Notes: generated by a model from the letters alone, not told the origin. A DNA stretch of 64,000 bases from Serinicoccus profundi (GCF_008001015.1 NZ_CP042862.1:2914001-2978000); one strand, 5' to 3'. Shown: positions 16,495 to 26,216, counted from the stretch's first letter. Program-made: numbers and translations.

Positions 16495-18117
16495 TCAGCC
16501 GCGGGCGAGGTCGCCGAGGTCGAAGGACTCCTTGATCGCGTTGGTCGGCAGCCCGGTGATGTCCGGGTCGGCGACCATGAGGTTGGGCAGCAGGAAGAGG
16601 AAGTCGGCGGCAGCGTCCTCACTGATGAGCGCGGCGGCCTCCTGCAGCTTCGCGGTCTGCTCCTCCTCGGTGCCGGTGTCGGCCTCCTCGAAGAGGGTCT
16701 GGATCTCCTCGGTGCCGTAGGTCGTGTAGTAGTCCGGGCTGCCGAAGACGTTGGCCATGTCGCGCGGCTCCACGTGCGAGACGATCGAGAGGTCGAAGTC
16801 CTTGTTGGTGAAGACCGTCTCCAGCCACGCGGCGGGGAACTCCAGCTCGTCGATGCTCACCTCCAACCCGGCGTCCTCGAGCATCGACTCCACGACCGTG
16901 CCGCAGGAAACGGCATACGGCAGCGTGGGTATGCGCAGGCGCAGCTCGGTGCCCTCCGCGCCGGCCTCGGCGATGAGCTCCTGGGCGCGCTCGAGGTCGG
17001 AGGGGTAGTCACCGGTGCGGTCCTCGTACCACGGGTCGGTCGGCGGGACCATCGAGCCGATGAGCTCACCGCGCCCGGCCCAGCAGGTGTCCATGAGGGC
17101 CTGGTGGTCGATGGCGTGCCGGACCGCCTGGCGCAGGGCCGGGTCGGCGAGAGGGTTGCCCTCGGCCTGGTTCATGGACAGGACGACCTCGCCGTTGGTC
17201 GTGCCCTCGACGATCTGGAAGTCGCCCCCCTCGAACTCGGCCAGCGACTCCGGCGCCTGCACCGTCGACACGACGTCGATCGAGTCGGTGAGCATGGCGT
17301 TGTTGAGCGCGTTGGCGTCCTGGAAGTAGCGCATCTCGACGGCGGCGAAGTAGGGCGCGTCCCCGTGGTAGTCGGGGTTGCGCTCCAGAGTGATCTGCGA
17401 GCCGCGGTCCCAGGTGCCGAAGGTGTAGGGGCCGGTGCCGATCGCCTCCTCGGCGAGGTTGTCGACGCCCTCGGTGTCGAACATCGCGCCCACCCGGGTG
17501 GTGAGGGAGTAGAGGAAGGAGTTCGAGGGCCGCGACAGCGTGACCTCCAGGGTGGTGTCGTCCACCGCCTCGACCGACTCGACGACGTCGAGCTGCGCCT
17601 TGAGGCTGATCGTCCAGGCGTCGGAGGAGACGCGCTCCAGGGAGAAGGCTGCGTCCTCGGCGGTGAACTCCGAGCCGTCGGAGAAGGTCACCCCCTCCTC
17701 GAGCGTGAAGGTGTAGGTCAGTCGGTCCTCGCTGACCTCCCAGCTCTCGGCGAGCGCGGGGACGATCTCACCGGTCTCGGCGTCAACGGTGACGAGCGTC
17801 TCGTAGACGTTGTCCAGCAACAGCTGCGGGATCGCGGCGCCGTCGGTGGTGGTGAAGTCGAGGCTGGCCGGCTCGGCGACGAGGCCGATGCGCACCGTCT
17901 CCTCCGAGCCACCCGGGGCCGGGGCGGCCTGGGTCTCCCCCGACTGCTCACTGCCGGAGCCGCCGGACCCTCCCCCCTCGGTCTCACCGGAGCCACCACC
18001 GGAGCTCGTGCTCGCGCCGGCGTTGCAGCCGGCCAGCGTGACGGTCGTGGCCAGCAGAGCGGTCAGGGCCAGGGAACGAGTCTTCGTCGACGTCCTCATA
18101 GCCTCATCATCGTCCAT
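16495..18117 (-). CDS. ABC transporter substrate-binding lipoprotein (SBP family 5, peptide/nickel type)
   Basis: Up to 540 residues; ATG at 18117 or 18099 are both possible, the latter giving a cleaner signal (MRTSTKTRSLALTALL). The lipobox LAGC is followed by a Gly/Ser-rich linker. SBP_bac_5 signatures include the EGVTFSDGSEFTAEDAAFSLERV segment and the GTGPYTFGTWDRGSQITLERN block. It is the first gene of the operon with dppB and dppC. The ligand cannot be read from sequence, though di- or oligopeptides are most common for this family. Confidence 0.92.
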   Translation of the reverse strand: MDDDEAMRTSTKTRSLALTALLATTVTLAGCNAGASTSSGGGSGETEGGGSGGSGSEQSGETQAAPAPGGSEETVRIGLVAEPASLDFTTTDGAAIPQLLLDNVYETLVTVDAETGEIVPALAESWEVSEDRLTYTFTLEEGVTFSDGSEFTAEDAAFSLERVSSDAWTISLKAQLDVVESVEAVDDTTLEVTLSRPSNSFLYSLTTRVGAMFDTEGVDNLAEEAIGTGPYTFGTWDRGSQITLERNPDYHGDAPYFAAVEMRYFQDANALNNAMLTDSIDVVSTVQAPESLAEFEGGDFQIVEGTTNGEVVLSMNQAEGNPLADPALRQAVRHAIDHQALMDTCWAGRGELIGSMVPPTDPWYEDRTGDYPSDLERAQELIAEAGAEGTELRLRIPTLPYAVSCGTVVESMLEDAGLEVSIDELEFPAAWLETVFTNKDFDLSIVSHVEPRDMANVFGSPDYYTTYGTEEIQTLFEEADTGTEEEQTAKLQEAAALISEDAAADFLFLLPNLMVADPDITGLPTNAIKESFDLGDLARG

Positions 18118-18161
18118 GCTCCCGCGGATGCGTCAATCCCTGCTCCTCTAGGCTCGGTCGG

Positions 18162-19223
18162 GTGAGCCTCAGCAACGACGCCAGCACCCCCTCGTCCTCC
18201 GACCGGCGCGTGGTCCTCGTCGCGCCCGACAAGTTCCGCGGCTCGTTGAGCGCGCCCGAGGTGGTCGAGGCCGCCACAGCCGGAGCGCGTGCGGCCGGGT
18301 GGGACGTCATCGGTCTGCCGATGGCCGACGGGGGCGAGGGCATGCTCGACGCCTTCGGCGGCGCGAACCGCACGTCGAGCGTGACCGGGCCGACCGGGCA
18401 GCCGGTGCAGGCGCGGTGGCGCCTCGGGGAGGACGGTGTCGCGGTCATCGAGTCGGCGGCCGCGAGCGGGCTGGTGCTGGCCGGGGGCAAGGAGGGCAAC
18501 GACCCCGTCGGCGCCACGAGCGCGGGCACCGGCGAGCTCATCGCCCAGGCCGCCCTCGCCGGGGCGCGCCGGATCATCGTCGGCCTCGGCGGCTCGGCCA
18601 TGAGCGACGGAGGGCGCGGCGCGGTCGAGGCGACCCTCGCGGGCCTCGACGGTCGGCGTCCGGCCGACCTCGGCGCGGAGCTGCTCGCCGCGTGCGACGT
18701 GCAGACGCCCTTCGTCGAGGCGGCGCAGGTCTTCGGCCCGCAGAAGGGCGCGACCTCCGAGCAGGTCGTCGAGCTGACCGGGCGCCTCTTCGCGCTGCAG
18801 GGGGAGTATGTCGAGCGCTTCGGCGTCGACGTGTCGCTGACGTCGGGGGCGGGCGCGGCCGGTGGTCTCGGCGGGGGCCTGCTCGTGCTCGGCGGCGAGC
18901 TCGTCCCCGGCCTGCGGCTGGTCGCCGAGCAGGTCGGGCTGGAGGAGGCCGTGGGCCGCGCCGACGCCATCGTCACCGGCGAGGGGGCGCTGGACGCCGA
19001 GTCGTTCAACGGCAAGGTCGTCGGCGGCGTCGTCGACGCGGCCGAGCCCGAGGGCCTCCCGGTCGTCGTCGTCACCGGCGTCGTCCGGGACGACGCGCCG
19101 GCCACCCGGTTGGCCGGGCTGCGGGTGGTCGACCTGTCCGCGACCTACGGCGCGGCCGCCTCCTGGAACGACACGGCGGCCTGCATCCAGCGTGCCGTGA
19201 CCGAGCAGCTCTCCACCCTCTGA
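18162..19223 (+). CDS. Glycerate kinase (GlxK/GarK family)
   Basis: The 353-residue protein has the family N-terminus VVLVAPDKFRGSLSAPEV, the MADGGEGMLDAFGG motif, VGLGGSAMSDGGRGAVEAT and TSGAGAAGGLGGGLL. Glycerate kinases of this class phosphorylate D-glycerate at O2 or O3, feeding glycerate or glyoxylate carbon into glycolysis. The GTG start at 18162 lies 44 bp from the divergent transporter operon start. Length is slightly below the usual 370-380. Assignment by motifs is strong; the product (2- or 3-phosphoglycerate) is not decided. Confidence 0.92.
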   Translation: MSLSNDASTPSSSDRRVVLVAPDKFRGSLSAPEVVEAATAGARAAGWDVIGLPMADGGEGMLDAFGGANRTSSVTGPTGQPVQARWRLGEDGVAVIESAAASGLVLAGGKEGNDPVGATSAGTGELIAQAALAGARRIIVGLGGSAMSDGGRGAVEATLAGLDGRRPADLGAELLAACDVQTPFVEAAQVFGPQKGATSEQVVELTGRLFALQGEYVERFGVDVSLTSGAGAAGGLGGGLLVLGGELVPGLRLVAEQVGLEEAVGRADAIVTGEGALDAESFNGKVVGGVVDAAEPEGLPVVVVTGVVRDDAPATRLAGLRVVDLSATYGAAASWNDTAACIQRAVTEQLSTL

Positions 19224-19235
19224 GGCGCGCTAAAC

Positions 19236-19263
19236 TACTGGCGAGAAACAAGTACCGCCAGTA
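19236..19263. promoter_or_regulatory. Inverted repeat upstream of acyl-CoA dehydrogenase (operator candidate)
   Basis: Arms TACTGGCG (19236-19243) and CGCCAGTA (19256-19263) are perfectly complementary with a 12-bp spacer. They lie in the 63-bp gap between glycerate kinase and the acyl-CoA dehydrogenase, next to a TAAACT that could be a -10. It could be a TetR-type operator of the dehydrogenase gene or the upstream gene's hairpin; no U-tract follows. Confidence 0.5.
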
Positions 19264-19286
19264 CCGCATACTTTGAGGGAGCCACC

Positions 19287-21215
19287 GTGGGCCACTACCG
19301 CAGCAACGTCCGCGACGCCGAGTTCATGCTGTTCGACGTCCTCGGACGCCAGGACATCCTCGGGACCGCGCCGTATGCCGAGATCGACGTCGACGTCGCG
19401 CGCGAGGCGCTGCGGGCGGTCGCCGACCTCGCCGAGGGCCCCCTCGGCGCGTCCTTCACCGAGTCCGACCGCACCCCACCCGTGCTCGACCCGGCCACCG
19501 GTGAGGTGAGCATGCCGGAGAGCTTCGTCACGTCATACCGGGCCTGGGTCGAGGGCGAGTGGTGGCGGCTGGAGATCGAGGAGGGCCTCGGCGGCACCCC
19601 CGCTCCCCCGAGCCTCACCTGGGCGATGTCCGAGCTGGTCCTCGGCTCCAACCCCGCGGTCAAGATGTTCGCCGCGGGCTACACCTTCGCCAACGTGCTC
19701 TACCGCCTCGGCACGCCGCAGCAGCAGCAGCTCGCCCAGCTCATGGTCGACCGGGCCTGGGGCGCGACGATGATGCTCACCGAGCCGGACGCCGGCTCCG
19801 ACGTCGGCGCCGGGCGGACCAAGGCGGTCAAGGCCGGTGACGGCAGCTGGCACCTCAGCGGCACCAAGCGCTTCATCACCAGCGGCGTCGCCCCCTTCTA
19901 CGACAACGTCCTGCACTTCGTGCTCGCCCGCCCCGAGGGTGCCGGGCCGGGCACCAAGGGACTGTCGCTGTTCATCGTCCCCGACCGGCACGTCACCGAC
20001 CTCGAGACCGGCGAGCTGGGCGAGCGCAACGGCGTCCAGATCACCGCGATCGAGCACAAGATGGGCCTCAAGGTGTCGACGACCTGCGAGGTCGCGCTCG
20101 GAGAGGACGAGTCGCGACCGGCCGTCGGCTACCTGCTCGGCGAGGTGCACGACGGCATCGCGCAGATGTTCCGGATCATCGAGTATGCCCGGATGCTCGT
20201 CGGGACCAAGGCGATCGCCACGCTGTCGGCGGGCTACCAGGCGGCCCTCGGGTATGCCCGGGAGCGGGTGCAGGGCGCCGACCTCACCCAGATGGCCGAC
20301 AAGACCGCGCCGCGGGTGACGATCACGAAGCACCCGGACGTGCGGCGCTCGCTGCTGCTGCAGAAGTCCTACGCCGAGGGGCTGCGGGCGCTCATGCTGT
20401 GGACCGCGAGCTTCCAGGACCAGGTGCACCAGGCGCAGGACCTCGCCGGCGACGACGACCTGCACGGTGCGGGCAGCGACGTCGCGATGGCGGCGCGGGT
20501 CAACGACCTGCTGCTGCCGCTGGTCAAGGGATGCGGGTCCGAGCGCGCGTTCACCCTCCTCGGCACGGAGTCGATGCAGACGCTCGGCGGGTCGGGCTTC
20601 CTGCAGGACTACCCCATCGAGCAGTACGTCCGCGACAGCAAGATCGACAGCCTCTACGAGGGCACGACGGCGATCCAGGGCATGGACTTCTTCTTCCGCA
20701 AGATCCTGCGCGACCGGGGGCAGGCGCTGGGGTATGTCGCCGCGCAGGTCCAGCAGACCGCGTCGGCGAGCGTCGACGACGGCTTGGGCGAGGTGCGCGG
20801 CGCGGTGCTGCGCGCGCTCGGTGAGGTGAACGCCATGGTGGAGTTCATGACCGCCAAGGCGGTGGAGTCGCAGGAGGAGCCGAGCGCGATCTATGCCGTG
20901 GGCCTCGGCACGACCCGTCTGCTCCTGGCCGCCGGCGACCTGCTCATCGGGTGGTTGCTGCTGCGCCAGGCCGAGGTGGCCCAGCGCCTGCTGGACTCCG
21001 GGGAGACCGGGGTCAGCGGGATCAGCGGCGCGGCCGACGGTGCCGGGGTGCGGGCCGGACGCGACGACGTGGCCTACCTCCAGGGCAAGGTCGTCGCGGC
21101 GCGCTTCTTCGCCACCGAGGTGCTGCCGCGCCTTGGCGCCGACCGGCGGATCATCACCTCCGTCGACGCCGACCACGTCACCTCGGTCATGAACCTCCCC
21201 GACGCCGGCTTCTGA
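19287..21215 (+). CDS. Acyl-CoA dehydrogenase with C-terminal extension
   Basis: The 642-residue flavoenzyme belongs to the long actinobacterial type. It has a fatty-acyl-CoA-type N-terminal domain, the FAD/substrate motif [19 protein letters not shown], the segment [15 protein letters not shown] and the C-terminal [21 protein letters not shown] followed by the [13 protein letters not shown] signature. The last 130 residues form the extra C-terminal domain. It catalyses the first oxidation of beta-oxidation; chain length is not predictable. GTG at 19287 follows GAGGGAGCC. The inverted repeat 24 bp upstream is a possible regulator site. Confidence 0.93.
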   Translation: MGHYRSNVRDAEFMLFDVLGRQDILGTAPYAEIDVDVAREALRAVADLAEGPLGASFTESDRTPPVLDPATGEVSMPESFVTSYRAWVEGEWWRLEIEEGLGGTPAPPSLTWAMSELVLGSNPAVKMFAAGYTFANVLYRLGTPQQQQLAQLMVDRAWGATMMLTEPDAGSDVGAGRTKAVKAGDGSWHLSGTKRFITSGVAPFYDNVLHFVLARPEGAGPGTKGLSLFIVPDRHVTDLETGELGERNGVQITAIEHKMGLKVSTTCEVALGEDESRPAVGYLLGEVHDGIAQMFRIIEYARMLVGTKAIATLSAGYQAALGYARERVQGADLTQMADKTAPRVTITKHPDVRRSLLLQKSYAEGLRALMLWTASFQDQVHQAQDLAGDDDLHGAGSDVAMAARVNDLLLPLVKGCGSERAFTLLGTESMQTLGGSGFLQDYPIEQYVRDSKIDSLYEGTTAIQGMDFFFRKILRDRGQALGYVAAQVQQTASASVDDGLGEVRGAVLRALGEVNAMVEFMTAKAVESQEEPSAIYAVGLGTTRLLLAAGDLLIGWLLLRQAEVAQRLLDSGETGVSGISGAADGAGVRAGRDDVAYLQGKVVAARFFATEVLPRLGADRRIITSVDADHVTSVMNLPDAGF

Positions 21216-21240
21216 GAGACGTCGGGAAGGCGCGAGGCCG

Positions 21241-21480
21241 GGGAGGATCCGTGCACACGCACCCCTCCTCACCGCATACCCGCACCAGGCCGGGGGAGGA
21301 TCCGTACACACGCACCCCTCCTCACCGCATACCCGCACCAGGCCGGGGGAGGATCCGTACACACGCACCCCTCCTCACCGCATACCCGCACCAGGCCGGG
21401 GGAGGATCCGTACACACGCACCCCTCCTCACCGCATACCCGCACCAGGCCGGGAGGATCCGTGCACGCGCACCCATCCTC
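21241..21480. repeat. 53-bp tandem repeat, four to five copies
   Basis: Units of about 53-54 bp begin with GGAGGATCCGTACACACGCA and contain CACCGCATACCCGCACCAGG. Four are nearly identical and the fifth is shortened and diverged. Immediately after the array the sequence GCCGGCTTCTGAGG repeats the last codons and stop of the acyl-CoA dehydrogenase gene (21205-21217), so the array expanded from or captured that gene end. It lies between convergent genes and has no good coding frame. Confidence 0.95.
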
Positions 21481-21526
21481 ACCGCCGCCGGCTTCTGAGG
21501 ACCGTGCCCCCGGGACGACCGCCGAC

Positions 21527-21895
21527 TCAGGTGTAGCGCTTGAGGCGGAAGACGTAGGTGCGCATCATGACGTACATGAAGACCGCCTCGCAGGCCCCGG
21601 CGATGAGGCGCGCGGCCAGGTAGTGCACGCCCAGCGCCTCGAGGGTCGTGGACAGCGCGAGGATGAAGAGCAGGTAGTTGGCGACGACGGTGACGACGTA
21701 GCGGCCGGTCTGACGCCCGAGGGGGCCGTGGCTCTGGAAGTTGAGCCACCGGTTGAGCACGAAGGCGAGCCCGAAGGCCACGACGTACCCCGTCGTGACC
21801 GCGACCGGGTAGGGCCACCCGAAGACGTCGAAGAGCAGCGCCAGAAGCGTCAGGTCGATCGCATAGGTGGTGCCGCTGATCGCGGCGAACCCCAC
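21527..21895 (-). CDS. GtrA-like membrane protein
   Basis: At least 122 residues with four hydrophobic helices and the GtrA-family pattern: ATTGYVVAFGLAFVLNRWLNF-like core and a basic C-terminus (YVFRLKRYT). GtrA proteins are thought to flip polyprenyl-linked sugars or otherwise assist cell-envelope glycosylation. In-frame sequence continues upstream of the GTG at 21895 (RRFVPETA), resembling the true GtrA N-terminus. No ATG/GTG exists before the stop of the previous gene, so the start is uncertain and could be non-canonical. Confidence 0.8.
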   Translation of the reverse strand: MGFAAISGTTYAIDLTLLALLFDVFGWPYPVAVTTGYVVAFGLAFVLNRWLNFQSHGPLGRQTGRYVVTVVANYLLFILALSTTLEALGVHYLAARLIAGACEAVFMYVMMRTYVFRLKRYT

Positions 21896-21981
21896 CGCGG
21901 TCTCGGGGACGAACCGCCGGACCGGCCCCGGGAGGACGGCGTAGGCCCGGGCGCGTGCCCGGGCGAAGGAGTCGGCGGCGC

Positions 21982-22215
21982 TCAGTAGCCGTCGCGGTGA
22001 CGCACGTCGGCGTCCGTCTTGCGGTCGACGATCTCGCGGTGGGTGGTGTTGGTGCGCTGGGTGTTCATCACCAGGCCCAGCAGCAGCGAGAGCACACCGG
22101 CGGCCATGAGGATGTAGCCGATCATCACCAGGTTGACGCCGTCGACGGCGTTGCTGACGGCGAAGGACAGGATGGCGCCCACGACGAGCAGGAAGATACC
22201 GAGGCCGATGCCCAT
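21982..22215 (-). CDS. DUF6458-like small membrane protein
   Basis: The 77-residue protein has two hydrophobic helices (MGIGLGIFLLVVGAILSFAV and a second at about 30-50) and a basic, polar tail. This matches the small actinobacterial integral membrane proteins classed as DUF6458. AGGATC precedes the ATG. Function unknown. It lies between the nitrilase-type gene and the GtrA-like gene, all on the minus strand. Confidence 0.8.
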   Translation of the reverse strand: MGIGLGIFLLVVGAILSFAVSNAVDGVNLVMIGYILMAAGVLSLLLGLVMNTQRTNTTHREIVDRKTDADVRHRDGY

Positions 22216-22260
22216 GAGTGATCCTTTCGGTTTGGTCGGGACCAGCCTAGCCCTCGGCTC

Positions 22261-23091
22261 TCACAGACGCCGGTCGGACAGCACGGGGAAGCCCTCCCGC
22301 ACCCGCGCCACCTCGGCCACGTCGAGGTCGACCGAGAGCGTCTCCTCGCCGGCACCGGCCTCCGCCAGCACCCTCCCCGACGGGTCGACGACGGCGCTGT
22401 GCCCGCCCATCTCGACCCCGGCATGGGTGCCCGCCGTGTTGCCCGCGACGACGAAGCACTGGTCCTCGACGGCCCGGGCGCGCAGCAGCAGCCGCCAGTG
22501 CTCGACCCGCGCCATGGGCCACGCCGAGGGGATGAGGAAGAGCTCCGCGCCGCGGTCCAGCTGCTGACGGTAGAGCTCGGGGAAGCGCAGGTCGTAGCAG
22601 GTGGACAGGCCGACACGCAGGCCGTCGGCGGGCGCCGGGAGGTCGGTGACGACGAGCTCCGCGCCGGCCTCCATGAGCTTGGGCTCGCCCCCGCCGAAGC
22701 CGAAGCGGTGGATCTTGCGGTAGGTCGCGCACACCGCACCGCGCGGGTCCAGCACCACGGAGGTGTTCCACAGGTGGCGCCCCTCCTCCCCCGGCTCGGC
22801 GGTCCGCTCCACGACGGATCCGGTATGCACCACGGCCCCGATCTCCCGCGTCGCCTCGGCGATCGGCACCAGGGCCGGGGGCAGGTCGCCGTGCGCCAGC
22901 CCGGCGAGGTCCTGGCTGCGGTCCGCCCACTCCGAGGACGCGAAGCCCCCGGCGCTCCACAGCTCGGGCAGCAGCACGAGGTCGTGACCCGCCCCGTCGC
23001 GCCGCACGAGCCCGGCGGCCCGCTCGGCGCGCTCCTCGACAGACTCCTCGGCGCCCTCGGCATACCCGAGCTGGATGATGGCGACCTTCAC
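22261..23091 (-). CDS. Carbon-nitrogen hydrolase (nitrilase superfamily)
   Basis: 276 residues from the GTG at 23091 (VKVAIIQLG). The catalytic Glu-Lys-Cys triad is visible: LVLLPELWSAGG (E), YRKIHRFGFGGGE (K) and LSTCYDLRFPELYR (C). The proteins hydrolyse amide bonds; the FGFGGGEPKLMEAG segment is like omega-amidase and deaminated-glutathione amidase relatives. The start overlaps the stop of the upstream CopD/CtaG gene by 4 bp. Substrate not determined. Confidence 0.9.
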   Translation of the reverse strand: MKVAIIQLGYAEGAEESVEERAERAAGLVRRDGAGHDLVLLPELWSAGGFASSEWADRSQDLAGLAHGDLPPALVPIAEATREIGAVVHTGSVVERTAEPGEEGRHLWNTSVVLDPRGAVCATYRKIHRFGFGGGEPKLMEAGAELVVTDLPAPADGLRVGLSTCYDLRFPELYRQQLDRGAELFLIPSAWPMARVEHWRLLLRARAVEDQCFVVAGNTAGTHAGVEMGGHSAVVDPSGRVLAEAGAGEETLSVDLDVAEVARVREGFPVLSDRRL

Positions 23092-25103
23092 CTGGTGCTC
23101 CTTCCCGCCAACCGCTGCAGGTGGGCGTTGTATGCCGCGAGCTCGGCGTCGTCGTCGCGCTCGGCCTGGCGGTCGGACCGGACGCTCTCCCGCTCGTCGC
23201 GGCGCATCCAGTCCACCATGACCATGAGGACGAGCACCACCGTCGGCAGCTCCCCGACACCCCAGGCGATGCCGCCGCCGACCTGCTGGTCGGCGAGCAG
23301 GTCGGGCACCCACGGCACCTCGATGGCCTTGTAGAACCCGGGCGCGAGCAGCCAGGTGCCCTGCATGAGCGCCAGCCCGAAGAAGGCGTGCGCCGCGAGC
23401 GTGCCGAGCAGCACCATGATGCGCAGCGGTGGCGACCACTTCGGGGGGCCCGGGTCCTGGCCGACGAGCGACCAGACGAAGGCGAAGCCGGCCAGGGAGA
23501 AGTGCACGATCATCAGCACGTGTCCGGTGTGCGTGGTGAGCGCGAGCTCCAGCAGGCCGGTCCAGTAGAACGCGATGAGGCTGGCGAAGAAGACGACCCC
23601 GGCGACGAGCGGGTTGGCGAAGACCGCGGCCCAGCGGGAGTGGACGACAGCGAGCAGGATCTCCCGCGGGCCGAGGGTCTTGTCGCGGCGGGCCGGGAGG
23701 GTGCGGTAGGCCAGGGTGATGGCCTGCGCCGGGACGAGGAAGATCGGGACGGCCATCATGAGCGCCATGTGCATGACCATGTGCTGGGAGAACATCACCC
23801 GCCCGTAGGCCGAGGGGGCACCGTTCGTGACGTAGGCGAAGATCCCCCAGCCGATCACCCAGACGAGCAGCCGCCACCACGGCCACCGGTCGCCGCGGCG
23901 CCACAGGCGCACGCAGGCGGCGGCATACAGGCCGACCGCGACGAGCGCGACGAGCAGGAAGAGCCAGTTGACCTGCCACACGTCGAGCAGCCTGGCGCTC
24001 TCGTAGGGCGGCGGCAGCGGGAAGCCGGTGAGTGCGTAGGCCGCGGTGTCGATGTCGCCGGAGGACTCGACCACCGGCGGTGGGGTGCGGGAGAGGACGG
24101 CGCCGAGCGCCACCGCGGCGCCCATCACGGCCAGCTCGCCGGCCGCGAGGGCCCCGAAGAGCCACGGCCGGTCGGCGCCGCGGGCGATGATCTCGCGCCG
24201 CTGCACCGCCCCGAAGGCGCCGAGCACGCCCAGCAGCAGGACCTTGGCCCAGATGAGCCACCAGTAGGCGCTCGTGAGGTCGCCGAGGTCGTCGACGGTG
24301 AGCAGCGCGAAGAGCAGGCCGGAGAGGGCGATGGCGGCGTAGCACCAGGTCGCGAGGGTGGAGTAGCGGCGCAGCGCGTCGGGCAGGGCGGTGCCGAGCA
24401 CGCGGAGCAGCAGTCCCAGCGCCATGAGCCCGCCGACCCAGACCGTCATGCCCCCGAGGTGCAGCATGAGCGCGGTGACGGCCGTCTCGTGCCCGGCGGT
24501 GCCGCTCGCGTGACCGCCGTAGGAGAGCGGCAGCAGGGAGGTCAGCGCCAGGAGGGCCGCCCACGCGAGCGCGCCCCGGGTGCGCGCCACCGCCGCGGCC
24601 GCCACGAGGAGCAGCACGAGGACGGTCTCGATGAGCCGCAGCCGCATGAGCTCCAGGCCCCACAGGTTGGCGAGGAGGTCGGACCCATAGCCCGGGGCGC
24701 TCACGGGTATGCCGGCCAGGTCGCCGAAGCCGAGGACCAGGATGCCCGCCGAGGTCGCGGCCCACAGCAGCGCCGAGAGGGCGGCGATGCGGGCCGCCGT
24801 GCCGCGCCGGTCGGTGCCGCGGCCCTCGCGGACGAGGAAGGCCGCCACGACGAGCAGGCCGATGGTGAGGGCGGCGGCGAGATGGTGGACCACCTCGAGC
24901 ACGACCATCCCCCAGCGCACGAGCGGCCCTGCGTCGCCGAGGACCAGGGGTGCCGCGGCCCCGCTGAGGGCGGCGGCGGGGATCGCCACGACGAGGGCGG
25001 TGAGGACGGTGATCACCGGCACCGTCCAGCGCACCGTGCCCGACCCCGTGGGCGCGCCGGACACCTCGGGGGTGACCGGGGGCACGGTGGGGGGCGACGA
25101 CAT
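23088..25103 (-). CDS. CopD / caa3-type CtaG fusion, cytochrome c oxidase copper assembly protein
   Basis: The 671-residue integral membrane protein combines an N-terminal CopD-like half (about residues 25-330, eight helices, HxxG-type motif LMLHLGGMTVWVGGL) and a C-terminal Caa3_CtaG half (about 370-640). Conserved features of the latter are MFSQHMVMHMALMM, HSRWAAVFANPLVAG and GHVLMIVHFSLAGF. This fused form is common in actinobacteria and is expected to import or deliver copper for aa3 oxidase assembly. The terminal 30 residues are highly charged. Confidence 0.92.
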   Translation of the reverse strand: MSSPPTVPPVTPEVSGAPTGSGTVRWTVPVITVLTALVVAIPAAALSGAAAPLVLGDAGPLVRWGMVVLEVVHHLAAALTIGLLVVAAFLVREGRGTDRRGTAARIAALSALLWAATSAGILVLGFGDLAGIPVSAPGYGSDLLANLWGLELMRLRLIETVLVLLLVAAAAVARTRGALAWAALLALTSLLPLSYGGHASGTAGHETAVTALMLHLGGMTVWVGGLMALGLLLRVLGTALPDALRRYSTLATWCYAAIALSGLLFALLTVDDLGDLTSAYWWLIWAKVLLLGVLGAFGAVQRREIIARGADRPWLFGALAAGELAVMGAAVALGAVLSRTPPPVVESSGDIDTAAYALTGFPLPPPYESARLLDVWQVNWLFLLVALVAVGLYAAACVRLWRRGDRWPWWRLLVWVIGWGIFAYVTNGAPSAYGRVMFSQHMVMHMALMMAVPIFLVPAQAITLAYRTLPARRDKTLGPREILLAVVHSRWAAVFANPLVAGVVFFASLIAFYWTGLLELALTTHTGHVLMIVHFSLAGFAFVWSLVGQDPGPPKWSPPLRIMVLLGTLAAHAFFGLALMQGTWLLAPGFYKAIEVPWVPDLLADQQVGGGIAWGVGELPTVVLVLMVMVDWMRRDERESVRSDRQAERDDDAELAAYNAHLQRLAGRSTR

Positions 25104-25170
25104 ACCTCCATGCTACGGAGGCCCCGACGAGGTTCGACGCGGCCCGGGCGGCGGTCGTTAGGCTGCGGGG

Positions 25171-26065
25171 ATGGTCGTCCACCCCTCCCCGCCCGCTGAC
25201 GTGCCCGGCTTCGTCGAGGCCTACCGCCAGGTGCTCATCTCCATGGTCAACGTGTGCGACGGGCTGCGCGAGGCCGAGTGGGACCTCCCCACCGACTGCC
25301 CCGGCTGGCGGGTCCGTGACCACGTCGCCCACACCGTGCACCTGGAGGACTACCTCTCCGGCTCCGAGCACCCCGTCCCCGACGAGGCGATCGAGGTCGG
25401 GTCGCCCGAGCACGTGCGCAACGACCTCGGCGTCTGGATGGAGCAAGGGGTCCGCTCCCGCGCCGACGTGGGCCCCGAGCAGCTCGTCGCCGAGCTGCGG
25501 GCACTGGTCGAGATCCGCAGTGCCGACCTCTACGCCCCGGACCTGGCGCTGGACTCGACGGTGCGCTCGGTGCGCGGCTCGGAGGCCCGCTTCGGGGGAT
25601 CTGGTGCAGCTCCGGCTGTGCGACATCTGGACGCACGAGCAGGACATCCGGGAGGCGGTGGGACGCCCCGGGTCGCTCGACGGGGCGGGCGCGGCCCAGT
25701 GGACGGCCATGGTCCTCACCGCCCTCCCCCGGGTGGTCCTGCGTCGGGTCGCGCCCGAGCCGGGGACGGTCCTCATCCTCGAGAGCACCGGCCCGGTGAC
25801 CGGCCGCGCCGGGGTCCGCATCGACGTCGACGAGGCGGGCGAGCCGGTGGCGCACGAGCTCTTCACCGGGCACTCCGCCGAGGAGGGCGACGACGTGCCC
25901 GTCACCGACGCCGGTGAGGAGGCGACGACCACGATCTCGCTGTCCACCCACGCCCTCGCCCGCCGCAGCGCCGGTCGCGCGAGCACCGAGGACACGGCGT
26001 ACCACGTGCACGGCGACGAGGACCTCGCCCGCCGCGTGCTGGAGGCCCTCACTCTCACCCGGTGA
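25171..26065 (+). pseudogene. Mycothiol-dependent maleylpyruvate isomerase-fold protein, frameshifted
   Basis: The N-terminal DinB/MDMPI domain (DLPTDCPGWRVRDHVAH with the metal-binding His) is read in frame 1 from 25171. The rest, starting GDLVQLRLCDIWTHEQDIREA, continues to 26065 in frame 2. The break is in the run GGGGG near 25596: removing one G restores R-F-G-D-L-V-Q-L and a continuous protein of about 298 residues. Either a sequencing error in the homopolymer or a real inactivating insertion. The family uses mycothiol, in line with an actinobacterial host. Exact reaction unknown. Confidence 0.85.
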
Positions 26066-26134
26066 CACGCCCCCGCCCCACCCCGGCCGTCCCCACCCCG
26101 GCCCGCCCCACCACCCCCCCACCGCATCGGGAGT

Positions 26135-26198
26135 GACCACGGCCTAGCACGACCGTCATCGGCGAGATTCCCGATGAGGGTCGTGCTAGGCCGTGGTC
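26135..26198. terminator. Long perfect hairpin between convergent genes
   Basis: GACCACGGCCTAGCACGACC (26135-26154) is perfectly complementary to GGTCGTGCTAGGCCGTGGTC (26179-26198). Inside, CATCGG pairs with CCGATG, leaving a loop of about 8 nt. The structure is symmetrical on both strands and lies between convergent genes, so a bidirectional terminator is likely. A T-tract is absent. The GC/AC-rich stretch 26066-26134 before it has no gene. Confidence 0.75.
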
Positions 26199-26216
26199 GG
26201 TCCGGGTGGTAGGGGC

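Noticed and set aside
20951-21988. ORF through the 53-bp repeat array as a repeat protein
   Set aside because: It overlaps the dehydrogenase end in the wrong frame and has no start signal; the repeat is 53-54 bp, so it does not keep frame.
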